Below are positions 12,011 through 23,440 of a DNA stretch of 64,000 nucleotides, piece by piece (positions within the stretch are counted from its first letter, which is position 1; each line of letters begins with the position of its first letter). The notes under the pieces are model-generated. The model did no database searches and had not been told where the DNA came from. It was given only the letters and a program-made list of their open reading frames with translations. Made by a program: the position numbers and the translations under genes. Location of the stretch: NCBI GenBank assembly GCA_022818135.1, contig JAFMSR010000003.1, positions 34,561,449 through 34,625,448 of the forward strand, in the 5' to 3' direction. This DNA comes from Saxidomus purpurata (lineage: Eukaryota; Mollusca; Bivalvia; Venerida; Veneridae).

Positions 12011-12354
12011 TATTTAAACAAAAAAGATGGTCGGCGCGATTTTAGGTACACGAAACTAATAGGTAGCCAGACTTCATAGTAATAATTCTTGTCAAATGTT
12101 ATCATTATACAGTAAGACGTAAGAAGAAGCGAGGCCAATACTCTCTGTTAACAGGTTTCTGTGACATTGACCTTTGGCATATAATGACCCAAAATTAATT
12201 TATCCACAACCATAGTTGACTTTATATACTGATGCTATCTGACAAGTTTGATTAAAACGTAGAAAGATGTTTGGAAGATGGATTAAAATAGACACAAAAT
12301 TCAACAACTATTTGATACGGCGGAATTTATGGAGTCACATATACGAAGTGGTCA

Positions 12355-12500
12355 ATGTGAGCGGTGGTGTAGAGGTTAAGGTGTCTGCCGCTCATCACAG
12401 AGGATGCGGGTTCGAGCCCCAATGGGCTCACGACCGTACCTCCTCATATGACACCATTACTGTTTTTTTTCAGGAAGCGGACCCGAGAGTGACTCGTTAA
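12355..12500 (+). mobile_element. tRNA-derived SINE
   Basis: A box TGGTGTAGAGGTTAAGG and B box GGGTTCGAGCCCC within a tRNA-like fold whose ends GTGAGC and GCTCAC pair. The tail runs through CACGACCGTACCTCC to about 12500. The same family occurs in reverse near 27920-27985. Confidence 0.65.
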
Positions 12501-12622
12501 GCTACAAGCTTTCTTCTCAAACGAGCTAAAATAAATAAGAATATACTAATGTTGCTGTTATTCTGCGACTTAAAGTCTGATCTCCATTTTGTGTTCATTC
12601 TCAGTCACAAAAAATGATACTT

Positions 12623-12692
12623 CCCGTCGGGGAATTGAACCCCGTTCTCCCGCGTGACAGGCGGGGATACTTACCACTATACTTACGAGGAT
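12623..12692 (-). tRNA. tRNA-Asp (GTC), slightly degenerate
   Basis: The minus strand begins TCCTCGTAAGTATAGTGGTA, followed by an anticodon stem CCGCC/GGCGG-type arm with loop CTGTCAC (anticodon GTC) and a T arm CGGGGTTCAATTCCCCG. The acceptor has one A-C mismatch at the second pair. A T6 run lies about 8 bases after the 3' end, a good pol III terminator. Likely functional or a recent pseudogene. Confidence 0.75.
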
Positions 12693-13129
12693 TGAAAGAT
12701 GCGAGGACAAAAGTATAAAGTAAATCAAAATTCCCTGGTTGCCATAACAAAATAAATCTTTGTTTTTCTTATCAAATATGCTACAAGAAATATTGACCAT
12801 TATTCAGTGGTCGAGAAAGTAAAGTACAAGATGCACTCATAATAATCATTACTTGAGAGGAAACAGCATAATTATTATGTTGGTAGATATTAGTTATAGG
12901 TTAAATTCACAAATTATGAAACCATGCGTTTCTTAAACGTAAGAGATGTTCTGCGGCATTAAGATGACGTCAAGAAATAGTGACAGGCTAAGTATGTACA
13001 TACGCGAGTAAAAGCCATCAAGCTTAGAAATGTTATCGAAAGAAGAAAATAAATGACGATTTTGTAATAGTGATTTGATTTGATTTGAAAGGGATTTTAT
13101 CAAGTACCGTCCAAAAATTACTAAAAAGC

Positions 13130-14350
13130 TTATTGCTTGAATGAGCCGTGCGGGAAGTCTCCAGTCAATGCCTTGAAAAGAATGTTGTATGCCGAAGAAA
13201 GAGACAAGATACCTTACTGCAATTTCCAGTCAGTATCAGCTAGCTATCCTGGTGAGATATTCAATTAGCATTCGACAGCCTGTACTCTGGTGGTAGTGGT
13301 TAACTCGGGCCTCGACCACGGCCGCAGCATATACAAGGTCTACTGGTATCTCTCTGCTAAACCGTACGAACGCCCCACTACGGGTGCATAAGGCACCGGG
13401 TGCCATTTCGTACGTTTCAGCACAGTGCCGAAATTGGGTCGGTGAACCCTCATCCGGCACTGCTGAGAGACAGTCAGTGTCCAGAATGAACCAATGTTCA
13501 CAGCCAAAACTAGTCGTCTGTGCCCATCAGCCCAGCCTGAAGCCCATCCTCGAGAGGCCCCATCACACAGCAGGATCTCCAGTAGTCATCTCACGACAGA
13601 AGTTCGCTGTCTAACAATGAATCAAAAGGCTTTTCAAAAGACCAAGCATACATGTCTCTCGCATGCTGAGAACCCTTTCCATCCACTGCCGAGATACTGG
13701 GGTGAGTACATCGACGGCAAAACTCACCCGGGCGGCCAAAAACACAACTAGGCGTAATTTGACTCCACCCAGCATGTGTGGGCCTACTAACAAAAAAGGT
13801 TAGCAAGCTCACCACCCACTCCAGAGCTCCCCATCATGGGTGGGCCGACTAACAAAAAAGGTTAGCAAACACACCACCCATTCCAAGTTTCCTGCTGCAT
13901 GATGCGATCCCATGAATCTGAGCTGCCCCATACATGATGCGACTCTGTAGCCCAATCAATGAGAATATGGGTACCAGCCCCTGCCCGCAGGCTTCCCAGA
14001 GCACATGCTGTCAGTCGCTTATCTTCCTTCTCCCCAGTTCCACTGGCTAAAGAGAAATTTAGAGTCCCAAAAGTAGGTCACCCACGCGGCCAATTCCGAC
14101 CTAGATGTGAGTGACCCAGTCTGAAACGTGGCAAGTAAGGGACCCCCCCGCACAGACAGGGAGGTCTTCGGTCTTCTGAACCGTCTGCCGCCATCGTGCT
14201 ATTGTTTGTGAAGTGTCCCCTGTCACCCGAAACTCGTCACCGGCACACAGGGATTCTGGTAGAGTGTTGGTCATCTCACACCGTGCGTTGCTGCGCTTGT
14301 AAATAACAAACGGCCCATGTCAGAGTCACCCCCTCGTTAGCTGAGGCCCC
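13130..14350. other. GC-richer segment of unknown nature with a ~65-bp tandem repeat
   Basis: Base composition is clearly richer in G and C than the surroundings. A block with AACAAAAAAGGTTAGCAA is repeated at about 13788 and 13851, with CACCACCCA(C/T)TCCA after each. Several overlapping short frames exist on both strands, as expected from few AT-rich stops; none shows a domain. It may be an unrecognised mobile element or an insertion from elsewhere. Confidence 0.4.
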
Positions 14351-14929
14351 GACAGTTACTAGGTCGATTTCTTTCGTCATACCGTCTTTGTTTTTGTTGA
14401 AGTAAGCTGAAAGAGTATAGTTACCGTGTATGTAATTTACATATAGTTGGTGTCGTTTGCAAGCACAACTATTCATGTACTGTATATTTATTATTAACGT
14501 CAAAAACTCCAGGAAACGTATCAAACATCCCTGGTATATCAAACTTTAACATCAACAAATATAAATGGAAAATTATGAAGTGGAATACAAGTGCTTGCAA
14601 TGCTAGTAGTTCGGAGCCATCAGGTAACACACACAGCCATTGTTTAGTTTAAGCTCAATGATCTTAAAAGGATGACTTTGGTAAATATATCCGTTCACAT
14701 TTCTTATCAATGTCACAAGTACTTGCAAGTAGAGCTTTATCAAATTGACCGAGCATGTTTTGAATGCTAATTTATTTGTCAACTTTTAAGATAAGGCATT
14801 TATTATCGTTTTGAAATCTTATTAAGTTCACTGCAGACGACGTCGAGTGAGCTGTAATCGTTACCGTGCCTAATTTGAAAAATGGACTTGTCATCTCTCA
14901 ATTTTGACATTTCTTTAATTTTGGTGAAG

Positions 14930-15150
14930 CCGCCTTGGTGCTGCGGTGGTAGCGCGTTCGCCTTAAGATCGGAGGGTTCCGGCACTGATCCCAAGTAGTG
15001 GTAGTGTCCTTAGGCAAGACACTGACAATTTCACCTATCTCTGTTCAAGATTGATTCCATCTGGAGTGAGTCTCGAGAGCGATTAATTTAACTTGTAAGA
15101 ACTATTTTCGTAATCGAGAATAAATCAATTAGTATAAATATAATCTAGTG
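14930..15150 (+). mobile_element. tRNA-derived SINE with V-like central motif
   Basis: A box GTGGTAGCGCGTTCGCC and B box GGTTCCGGCACTGATCCC-like, followed by GTGTCCTTAGGCAAGACACT. That last motif resembles the conserved central domain of V-type SINEs of fishes and invertebrates. The 3' end is not well defined. Confidence 0.65.
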
Positions 15151-15379
15151 TGTTCCATAAACATTTAATGGCTGAATAGCGAGCTGTGAAGGTCTTGACC
15201 GGACTGCGTGAGTGGTCTTTTACTAATCATGCTCTAAGGCGAATCACTTGCCGTCGGCAAGATAAGTTATTATAAGGGGACTGAAAGAGCTGGGTACAAG
15301 GTTACTGCATACGACCAGAGCTCGTATCCGCTCTAACGACAGTCCTCAATAATTTTCGTGATTTACAATAAAGTTGTCT

Positions 15380-15930
15380 ATTTTTTTATACAAAGTCTCA
15401 ATTTCTAATGCTTCAAACAAAGCTACCTATTTTAAATGCAAAACAAATATTTTTAAATTTTGAGTTATATTACTGTTTCGAAGAGCCATAAATAATTTGT
15501 GTTTTAATTTTCGTTTTTAATGTATTTCTAAGTCCATAATAAAATCCTTTCGTAGAATTAAAGTCGGCTCAAGACCGTCTCAAGATTTTATATAACCTGT
15601 ACGGCATAACATTTACAATCTTAATCTACGTCATTCCTAAAATGTTATGTCATTATCATCATTTTTAGGTTTCCTGTTAAGGACAACTAATACTTGCGTT
15701 TTGAGGCTTGATTCTTAAACAGAATACTGATTGTCCGACACAAAATAGTTCAATGGTCAGAATCAAACAATTAAGAATGTATGTATATTCCCGAAAACAC
15801 TTCATGCTTGTTGAATAATTCATGCTTAACTCTATAAACTTGTATACATTATAATGTTAACTGTTTCTTTACTTATCATATTTCTTAATTCTGTCAAACA
15901 TAACTTGTAAAGACTCTTACATTCTGTCTT
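15380..15930. other. No gene recognised
   Basis: AT-rich spacer between a SINE and the transposase remnant; nothing could be supported. Confidence 0.45.
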
Positions 15931-15934
15931 TCAG

Positions 15935-16541
15935 GGAACAAGGAATACTTGTATGATAGACTGAATCCAGACTGGGTCCCGTCAGTAAGCTTAAGCTGTA
16001 CTTGTCAGCCGATGTTTACAGAAAGGTATTAACGCCAACAAAAGAGGAAACGCCGTTGGCACTGTTCTTGAAGAGGATACAATGTAAAGAACACATAGCT
16101 TGGACTCTGAAGAAACTGGCACGACTTCGCAGACGAACATTGATGGTGGAAACTAAGGACCGAAACGTCTGAGCTGAAAACTGAAGTGCTGAAACTGAAG
16201 TTGAGATTAGACATTGACTATTTCAGGGACAATAATGACAAATTGAAGCAACTTACTGGTCTCCCAGCATTTTCAATGTTGATGTTGCTTTATCAGTTTC
16301 TTGAACCATATTATGATATTTACCAAACAGACAAGCTATTTACATGTTCAAACTTATGACATTGACTCCTGTGACACTGTCTAATTTATTCTTAGCAGAT
16401 GAATTTGGTACAACACAGCCAACTTTATCAAGACTGTTCACCGCAACTATTACAGTTATGTATAAGAGAATGAGGAAACTCATTAGATGGCCAGAGCGTA
16501 AAATATTCCGAAAAACTATGCCAATTGAATTTCAAAAATAG
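15935..16541 (+). pseudogene. Broken DDE transposase remnant (PIF/ISL2EU-like)
   Basis: Frame fragments read LYDRLNPDWVPSVSL near 15945, then, at 16344-16541, a helix-turn-helix segment LADEFGTTQPTLSRLF followed by LIRWPER and RKTMP. HTH then WPER..RKTMP is the pattern I know from the N-terminal part of DDE-superfamily transposases related to PIF/Harbinger and ISL2EU in aquatic animals. The intervening sequence has stops and frame changes, and the DDE catalytic domain is not visible downstream, so only the N-terminal part remains. Confidence 0.55.
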
Positions 16542-16838
16542 TGCAGTTTTATATTTACATTATACCACGGTACAAACACAATCCGGCAAGCTGGATCACG
16601 TCATTATACTAATAACCCTTATATATCATTGCAAAACGGTTTTCAATTAGTAGATAGGAATGGGGTTTTCACATGCTTTAGGAATATCTATTTCACGCGT
16701 TTCGCTAGTACAGCGTAAAATTTTTGTCTTTCGCGAAACGTATATGATATACAGTGATACTGGTCAGTTTTGCGCACGGGGTTATCATGGTAGTAGGGTA
16801 CATGTATTGGAGACGTGTAATAAGTGGTCATTCGGTCA

Positions 16839-17180
16839 GCCCGGTTGGCTCAATCGGTAAAGCACGAGACTCGTACTCTCGAGGTAGCGGGTTCGAATCT
16901 CGGGGTTGACTAACTAAAATTACAAACAGTCTTTCGGATGAGACAAAAACCGAGGTCCCATGTATGGGTGCTATACACCTGGCATGTTAAAAGAACCAGG
17001 GGTGTCTCTGGAATTGGGACGCTTTCTGTATCTTGCATTATCCTCCGCAACCTAAAATAACTAACATCTGCTAGGGGCGTTGGTCATGTGGGAAACGATA
17101 AAACCCTCATATACGTTATTGTTTGAACCCATTTGCCTACCAATCGAAAAGCTCAGATTTTCAAATAAACGTCTTTCTTT
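16839..17180 (+). mobile_element. tRNA-derived SINE (Thr-like head)
   Basis: The head has GGCTCAATCGGTAAAGC (A box), an anticodon arm CGAGA-CTCGTAC-TCTCG (anticodon CGT, Thr-like) and a B box GGGTTCGAATCTC. The body contains CTTTCGGATGAGAC and CGAGGTCCC, then GGCATGTTAAAAGAACC. This looks like the conserved central domain shared by a broad invertebrate SINE superfamily (MetaSINE-like; name uncertain). The T stem is imperfect, so I call a SINE rather than a tRNA gene. Confidence 0.7.
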
Positions 17181-17231
17181 TTTATTAAAACTACCTACTA
17201 AATCACTTAATTTATTAAGAGTTCGCTCAGT

Positions 17232-17328
17232 AAGTTAGAGTTTATTACATCCGTGATTGTGATTTTACCGCTCGCTCCCTTTGGGTTTCGTAATTGTTAA
17301 AATCATTTCACTTAATAAACTCTAACTT
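17232..17328. repeat. Inverted repeat, perfect 16-bp arms
   Basis: AAGTTAGAGTTTATTA at 17232-17247 pairs exactly with TAATAAACTCTAACTT at 17313-17328. Weaker pairing continues inward (GTGATT/AATCAT-type). It is probably a small MITE-like foldback just upstream of the LINE. Confidence 0.6.
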
Positions 17329-17354
17329 ATACTTAACGTATTACAAAATTAATA

Positions 17355-18203
17355 TTGTTCACACATATGATTTCTTTTTCATATAATAAAAAGGGTATAC
17401 ACATTGCTAGTTTAAATGCTCATCATATTGTACCTAAATTAGATGAAATCAAATACATGTATCACCTTTCCTTGAAACACTCGACCGACAGTTTAGGTCT
17501 GTGTGAAACATTTTTAAACGATACTGTAAAGGATGCAGCTTTGAGTGTAGTAAATTTTAAATTTGAGCGTAAAGATCGAAAACACAAGAAAGGTGGCGGC
17601 ATCATAGTTTATATCAGTGATAAACATCATTACAAGCGCCGGTATGACTTAGAACACGTAAATGTTGAATCTATTTGTATAGAAATATCAATTCCTAACA
17701 CAAAGTCTTTTCTGTTACAATATGTATATCGCCCACCTGATACAAAACAACTATGGATAGACACCTTTGAATCAATATTAGATAAAATGGATTTACTAAA
17801 TTGTGAAATGTATATTTTAGGTGATTTTAATATAAACTGTTCACAAAACAATGATGGTGGAACTTTAAATAATTCAAAATGGAATTATTTAGTAACAAAA
17901 TTCGGTTTTAAACAATTAGTTACCAAACCAACACGGATAGGTAAAACAAGTGAATCCATCTTAGACCATATTTATACGAACACAGTAGACAATATGAAAG
18001 AAATTATAATACCTGATTACAGCTTAAGCGATCATTTTCCTGTTTGTTTCACGCGTTCATTAAAACCCATAAATATAACATTTGGTGTACATCAAACAAT
18101 TACATATAGATGTTTTAAAAAATTCAATGAGATAGCTTATCAGACAGACTTATTGAAAGCAAACTTAAACCAAGTCGAAATTTGCCTTGAAGAGTCCAAA
18201 TGA
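17355..18203 (+). pseudogene. LINE ORF2 part 1: APE endonuclease
   Basis: 282 residues covering a nearly whole endonuclease-exonuclease-phosphatase fold. The catalytic Glu (LCETF), Asp/Asn pair (GDFNIN) and SDH motif are all kept. The frame is lost after FKKFNEIAYQTDLLKANLNQ, where it overlaps the next frame by 17 bases. Confidence 0.85.
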
Positions 18204-19545
18204 TTCCCTAACGACACTATACAAAATATTAAATACAATTTTATCTAAACATGCACCAATAAAAGAAAAGCGCGTAAAACGCAGTACCCAACCCCCCTGG
18301 TTTGATGAAGAGATAAAAGAAGCTATAAATCAAAGGAATAAATTGAAGCAAAATAAATGTTTTTATCAATACAAAATAGTTCGTAATCAAATTTCATCAA
18401 TGATTAGAAGAAAGAAAAAACAATTCTACAATGTTAAAAATAAAATGTCCCCTAGTTATATGTGGAAGTGTTTTAAAAACATAACAAATGTCAGCAATAT
18501 CCACAACAGTGTTTTACCATGTACTATTTCATATAATGGGAAATCAACAGATGATAAATCTGATATATTGAATGCTTTAAATAAACATTTCTGTAACATC
18601 TCAAGTTTAATACAAAAAACTCCATTTGATGCACAGTATTTCTCAAAACTAAAAGAGATATTAGGTGTAAAATTAAAAAATTCTCATTTTTCAATTAAGG
18701 ACATAACTATTTTCGAAGTCAATAAAATAGTAAAAACTTTGAATTTAAATAAATCTGCAGGATTAGATGACATAGGCCCAAAGCTATTGAAATATTGTGG
18801 AGATCACATCATATCACCTATTACATTTATAATCAATCAATGCATAGATCAATGTATTTTCCCTGACTCACTCAAAGAAGCGTGTATTGTTCCCATATTC
18901 AAAGGGGGTGATAAAAACGATCTTAATAATTACAGGCCTATCTCCATATTACCAACTCTCTCAAAAATTTTTGAAAGACATATTGCTACACAAATTCAGA
19001 AATACTTTGAAACGTCAAATATTATTCATGAAAATCAATCTGGCTTCCGCCAAAACTATTCCTGTCAAACAGCTCTTATTCATTTGATTGACACCTGGCT
19101 CAAAGATATAGACTCTGGCAAGTATGTTGGAGCTGTATTTTTGGACCTACGCAAAGCGTTTGATTTAGTTGATCACAATATTTTATTACAAAAGTTAATG
19201 ATGTACCATTTCACTGATAATACTATACCTTTCTTCAAATCATATCTTTCCAAAAGACAGCAACTAATTAAATGTGGAAATATGTCATCCGATAATCTCT
19301 ATGTTACTTCAGGGGTGCCTCAAGGTTCGATACTTGGCCCTCTATTATTCCTCCTTTACATCAATGACTTAGCTTTGATTGTCTCGGATATTAAAGCAGA
19401 TCTATATGCAGACGACTCAACACTTCATAAAAGCGGTTATGATCTGAAAACAATCCAAAGTACTTTGCAAGAAAATGTTGATTCTATACAAAGCTGGTGT
19501 TTGAAAATAACATGGCACTTAATCCAGTTAAAACTAAATGTATGA
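18187..19545 (+). pseudogene. LINE ORF2 part 2: reverse transcriptase
   Basis: 452 residues with RT blocks in order, including the YADD active site at residues 407-410. The PPWFDEEIKEAINQRNKL segment before the RT is typical of CR1/L2-group linkers. The frame is lost near residue 435, where the correct reading moves to 19497. Confidence 0.85.
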
Positions 19546-20236
19546 TTATATCTTCCTGTTCCAAACAAAAGTTGCTAAAATATCAAGACCCTAAATTACA
19601 CCTTACAATTGAAAATACACCTATTGAAAATGTCACTGTACAAAAAGTCCTTGGTGTTTATGTTGACAACAGACTGTCATGGAAACAGCAGGTGAATAAA
19701 GTGATCGCTATTATAAATTCGAACTTGCCCTATTCAGAAGAATTAACTATTATCTTTCTGATGAAATGAAATTTATGTTCTACCAATCATACATTTTACC
19801 TGTCATGGATTACTGTGCTGTTGTTTGGAGTAATAAATCCAGTATCACAAATAGATTAAGTAAATTACAGGATAGAATAAAACGCGTTATATTAAGAAAC
19901 GGACAAAACTGGCACATAAGAGAGCCATACATGCTTAGATATTCGAATAGAATTAAATATCACATTGCGCTTGTTGTTTATAAGACTACAAAAAAACTAG
20001 TGCCAATATATATATGTAACTTGTTAACCTTTTCCAGCAAGGAAGTCTACAATCTTAGATCCATTAATAACAATACCCTGTCTTTACCAAAACATAAAAC
20101 AAATATATTAAAATCGTCATTTTCATATGCTGCAGTACACATTTGAAATAACATTCCTGTGCATATTCGTCACTCTAAATCTGTAACGTTGTTCAAAAAG
20201 AATTATAAATTATATTTGTTACATAATCAAAACTAA
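19497..20236 (+). pseudogene. LINE ORF2 part 3: RT thumb and C-terminus
   Basis: Begins FENNMALNPVKTKCMIIS, with VLGVYVDNRLSWKQQV, then after a frame change SYILPVMDYCAVVWSNKS. These are the usual post-YADD blocks of CR1/L2 elements. An internal TGA at 20144-20146 and a frameshift near 19766 break it. Confidence 0.8.
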
Positions 20237-20489
20237 TTACAAGTAACACATTTAGTTTATAATGAGGTTAATTTGTAAATATATTCTATTTTGCTATGAT
20301 GCTATTTTTCTGAAAGTGTTTGTACCTGCATGTGTGCAATTTTGTGAATGTATGTATTTGTATGAACGTTTGTTATTTATGGAAGGCCACAATGAAATTG
20401 TGATGTATATACAAATTTGTATAAATGTCTATTTGTGTTACCTTCGTGAAATAAAGATTTTATTATTAATATTATTATAAGCGATAGCT

Positions 20490-21460
20490 TGTAACAGAAC
20501 ACTGCAGTATATTCATATTTCCAAAAAAGAAAAGTTTTTAGTGTTTGCAGTTTCTGCAATCTGAATTAAAAATAATGCAGCAAAGATAAGTGTTATATAC
20601 ATTATTTTATTTTCCTGTTGTTTGTTGCATGAGCAACATTTAGTCGTCTTGGGCAGAATGACAGTAAGATTTTGGATCCGTTACATGAAAACATTTATAC
20701 GTAACAGTTATACGTTGTATGCATAATATTTATATATGTATTCGAAAATTTTACTGTTTTATGTTGATAAACTGAAGTTTTAAACGCTTGCTTTAAAGAA
20801 TCAAGAAATGTGTTGAATGTATGAATGTAAACCACGCCATATATCCGCATGGAATGAGGCCCAACATTCACGCCAATCAACATTTGACAAACGAGCACAG
20901 GTTTTCAGAGTATTTTCATTTAAGCCTGAACTCAAATGTTTTTACCTCTGTTTTTTCCAGAGCGAGTTGGTTCGCATTAAGGTTTTCTAAGCTGTATTCA
21001 TTTGCATTTGGCTAGATTTAAACGTTATCAAAATCTAAAAGAAATCTTGTTATCTGAAACCAAAAATTATACAAAACACTGAGTATTTTTGTTTTTCCCT
21101 TTCGTAGATATATGGTTGCTATCTTGCAACTAATCAACAGTGGTTTTTACCCTGTTTGTTTAGCTCTGTGTGATATGTTGCATATGTAATCTGGCTACAC
21201 GGCATAAAATAAACCGCTCGTCTGGTATTGCACATGGTGTAAGTGTTTTTTATATAATAAAAGTGTAGTAAATTGGTTTTGTTGAGGAGGAAAGTTTATT
21301 TATTTGACTTATTTATTTAATCATGTTCATTTATTCATTCTACAGGTATAGGGATTTAATGCATCATGTACTTCAGATTCATTCATTGACTTTAATACTA
21401 TGAATATGAAATCTATTTTATCTAACATGATTGTACAGCATTGTTGTCATATCGCTGGCG
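20490..21460. other. No gene recognised
   Basis: AT-rich spacer after the LINE. No exon, tRNA or named repeat was found. Confidence 0.45.
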
Positions 21461-21461
21461 A

Positions 21462-21625
21462 AAGCTCGATATAGCTGTCCAAATGGCGGTTCGGTGTTTG
21501 TGCATGCGTCCATGCGTGCGTCCGTCCGTCCGAGTTTAGCTTGTCCGGGCTGTAACTTATCCATGGATCAAGGGATTCTTTAATTACTTGGCACAAATGT
21601 TCACCACCATGAGCTACTCTTGTTT
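21462..21625 (+). repeat. Dispersed repeat with CCGT microsatellite
   Basis: GCATGCGTCCATGCGTGCGTCCGTCCGTCCG is followed by TTGTCCGGGCTGTAACTTATCC and CACAAATGTTCACC. I associate this combination with dispersed repeats in bivalve genomes; the family name is unknown to me. Confidence 0.45.
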
Positions 21626-22782
21626 TTAGAATACTTGCCTTTGTTGTTACTATAAAAAGCTTATACTGTATTTTTTATTACTGGCCGTTTAGAAAAATCG
21701 AGACCACTTTTCTGTGGTACAACATGCATGTTACATCCAATATTTAGGTGTATTTTGACCTATCTCTACTTGGCAAGAGTTAGCCCTTTTAACAGCTGGC
21801 GGCTCAACATGTTGCACGTGGGCATCTAGTATTTGAATGTATACAAGTGTACGCTAGTCCTGTGCAGGCTCTAATATATCATTAGGAAACTTAAGTATGA
21901 TTCATATTTGGAGGAAATATTAAAGATAAATACATAAAAGATGTACAATATAATGTAAGAGCCACTCAGCTAGTGCAGGATTTATAAATTTCGGAAGAAA
22001 TGATGTGGCATTAAAGACAATTTGATTTACAGACCACTAGGGCCGTCCTGATTTGATACTTCATGCAATGATTGAAGACATTTAAGGTTATTCAATAAAT
22101 CTCCCTTTCTGTTAAAACCTTGTCAGGAATGTAAGTCGGATAGTATTGAACACTGGGATTGAATTGATACTTGAATCACACCATCAAGGAGTGCAGTGAC
22201 CAAGAACCATAACTCTGGCTTATCCCATAATTGGTGAATTTTTACCTTTTTTTACCCTTCCATGAAAAAGCCAGCCGTTTGATTGGTCAGTGACACGTAA
22301 ATAGATATTGGTATTAATGGGCAAGCCGGTGATATACACCTGCCATATCCCGTCATTGTACCCCACACTAAACGCGAGTGTTCGCATTAAGTACATCAAT
22401 TGAGCAATCATATTCAAACTAGGATGCAGCTCTGCAGTATTGAACTAGACTAGGGCAAGTTTCTGTCATTTGGTGACTTAAATCTTCACATTATTAGAAA
22501 GAATAAACAAGAACAAGCATTTATTACAACAGTTGCATAAGTAGTTTTTTTAAGTTAAAGTTTAAAAAATATCGATATGCTTGTTCTTGTGATGAAAGCA
22601 AATTGTTAAATCAACAAACGTCGCGTAACTTATTTGGTTATTATATATTATATTATTTTCTAATTTACTTTGTACGAGCCACTTTACATTCCTTTTAAAT
22701 GATTTTTATCTAAATGCTCTTTATATAGTTGTTTTTTTATACCTGTCTGCTATCAATAAAGCGTTTTAAACCACGTTGACAA

Positions 22783-22990
22783 GCTTCGATAGCTTAGCCT
22801 TTAGAGAGTTGCGTGTGAGGTTGTGAGTTCAAATACCAGCTACGCCATAACGAAAGACGTAAGCAACTCGTCAAGGCAGTGTCAAACCATTATGCCGCCA
22901 ATGTGAGCGGTCTCTCAGAAAATAAACCGGGCAACCCCGGAAATAAAACGAATAATCGAAAAAACAAGTCAGCTTGTACATGTACTACAA
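22783..22990 (+). mobile_element. Degenerate tRNA-derived SINE
   Basis: A box GATAGCTTAGCCTTTAGAG and B box GAGTTCAAATACC are recognisable. The body continues through CAAGGCAGTG and GGGCAACCCCGG to a short A-rich tail. Confidence 0.5.
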
Positions 22991-23079
22991 TTTAAATGGT
23001 CTCGGCAAAATAAGAGCAAAGTAGGCAAAAATTAAAATATTGAAGTTCATGAGTTTTCTTTCAATCTTTACGAATTTTG

Positions 23080-23440
23080 ATTTTTTTATGATTATTTGCC
23101 GTAAAATATTTTAAAATGCTGAAAATGATAATTAAAACAGCAGAAAAAAAGTTAAAAAATATTGGGTTTTGGGTGGGATTCGAACTCGTGGATTCGTAAA
23201 AGTACACTTATACAAAAGTGCGAGAGCACACACATTTATCAATTACACCACGGTGCCAGACTTCTAAACGAAGGAAAAAGATGAGCTAATATAATATTAT
23301 ATATATTAAAAAGGCATCAGTCGACTGTGATTCGTTTCTTTAATGTCAAAGACTGTGTAAGTGGATAAAGCAATCATATTTCCATTTTTCTCAGCGTAGA
23401 TTGCGCCTGAAACGTGAAAAGCGCTTTTCTCTATTTTTAT
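23080..23440 (-). repeat. Inverted copy of the 700-1115 repeat
   Basis: The reverse complement carries the same landmarks in the same order: AGATTGC/GCGCC...CTACGCTGAG, ACACAGTCTTTGACATTAAAG, CACCGTGGTGTAATTG, GAGTTCGAATCCCACC and GGCAAATAATCATAAAA. Divergence is moderate, with small indels. Confidence 0.7.

Larger units (their letters stand above)
17355..20480 (+). mobile_element. CR1/L2-like LINE, 5'-truncated and frameshifted
   Basis: One ORF2 split over three frames. 17355-18203 encodes an APE-type endonuclease (SLNAHHIVPKLDEIK, LCETFLN, LGDFNINC, SDHFPV). 18187-19545 encodes reverse transcriptase (SAGLDDIGPK, NYRPISILPTLSKIFE, AVFLDLRKAFDLVDH, GVPQGSILGPLLFLLYINDL, YADD at 19405-19416). 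The C-terminus continues at 19497-19769 and 19766-20146. Frame changes lie near 18190-18203, 19497-19545 and 19766; a TGA at 20144-20146 stands where Trp is expected, with the reading continuing to TAA at 20234-20236. No ORF1 is seen. The 3' tail is an AT-rich ATT-like run. Most domains are intact, so the copy is fairly young but not autonomous. Confidence 0.88.

Noticed and set aside
13384..13815. Overlapping frames on both strands
   Set aside because: Explained by higher GC content with few stops; no domain, no consistent frame.
16835..16912. Functional tRNA-Thr (CGT)
   Set aside because: The acceptor and T stems do not form properly and SINE body sequence follows directly, so a SINE head is the better call.
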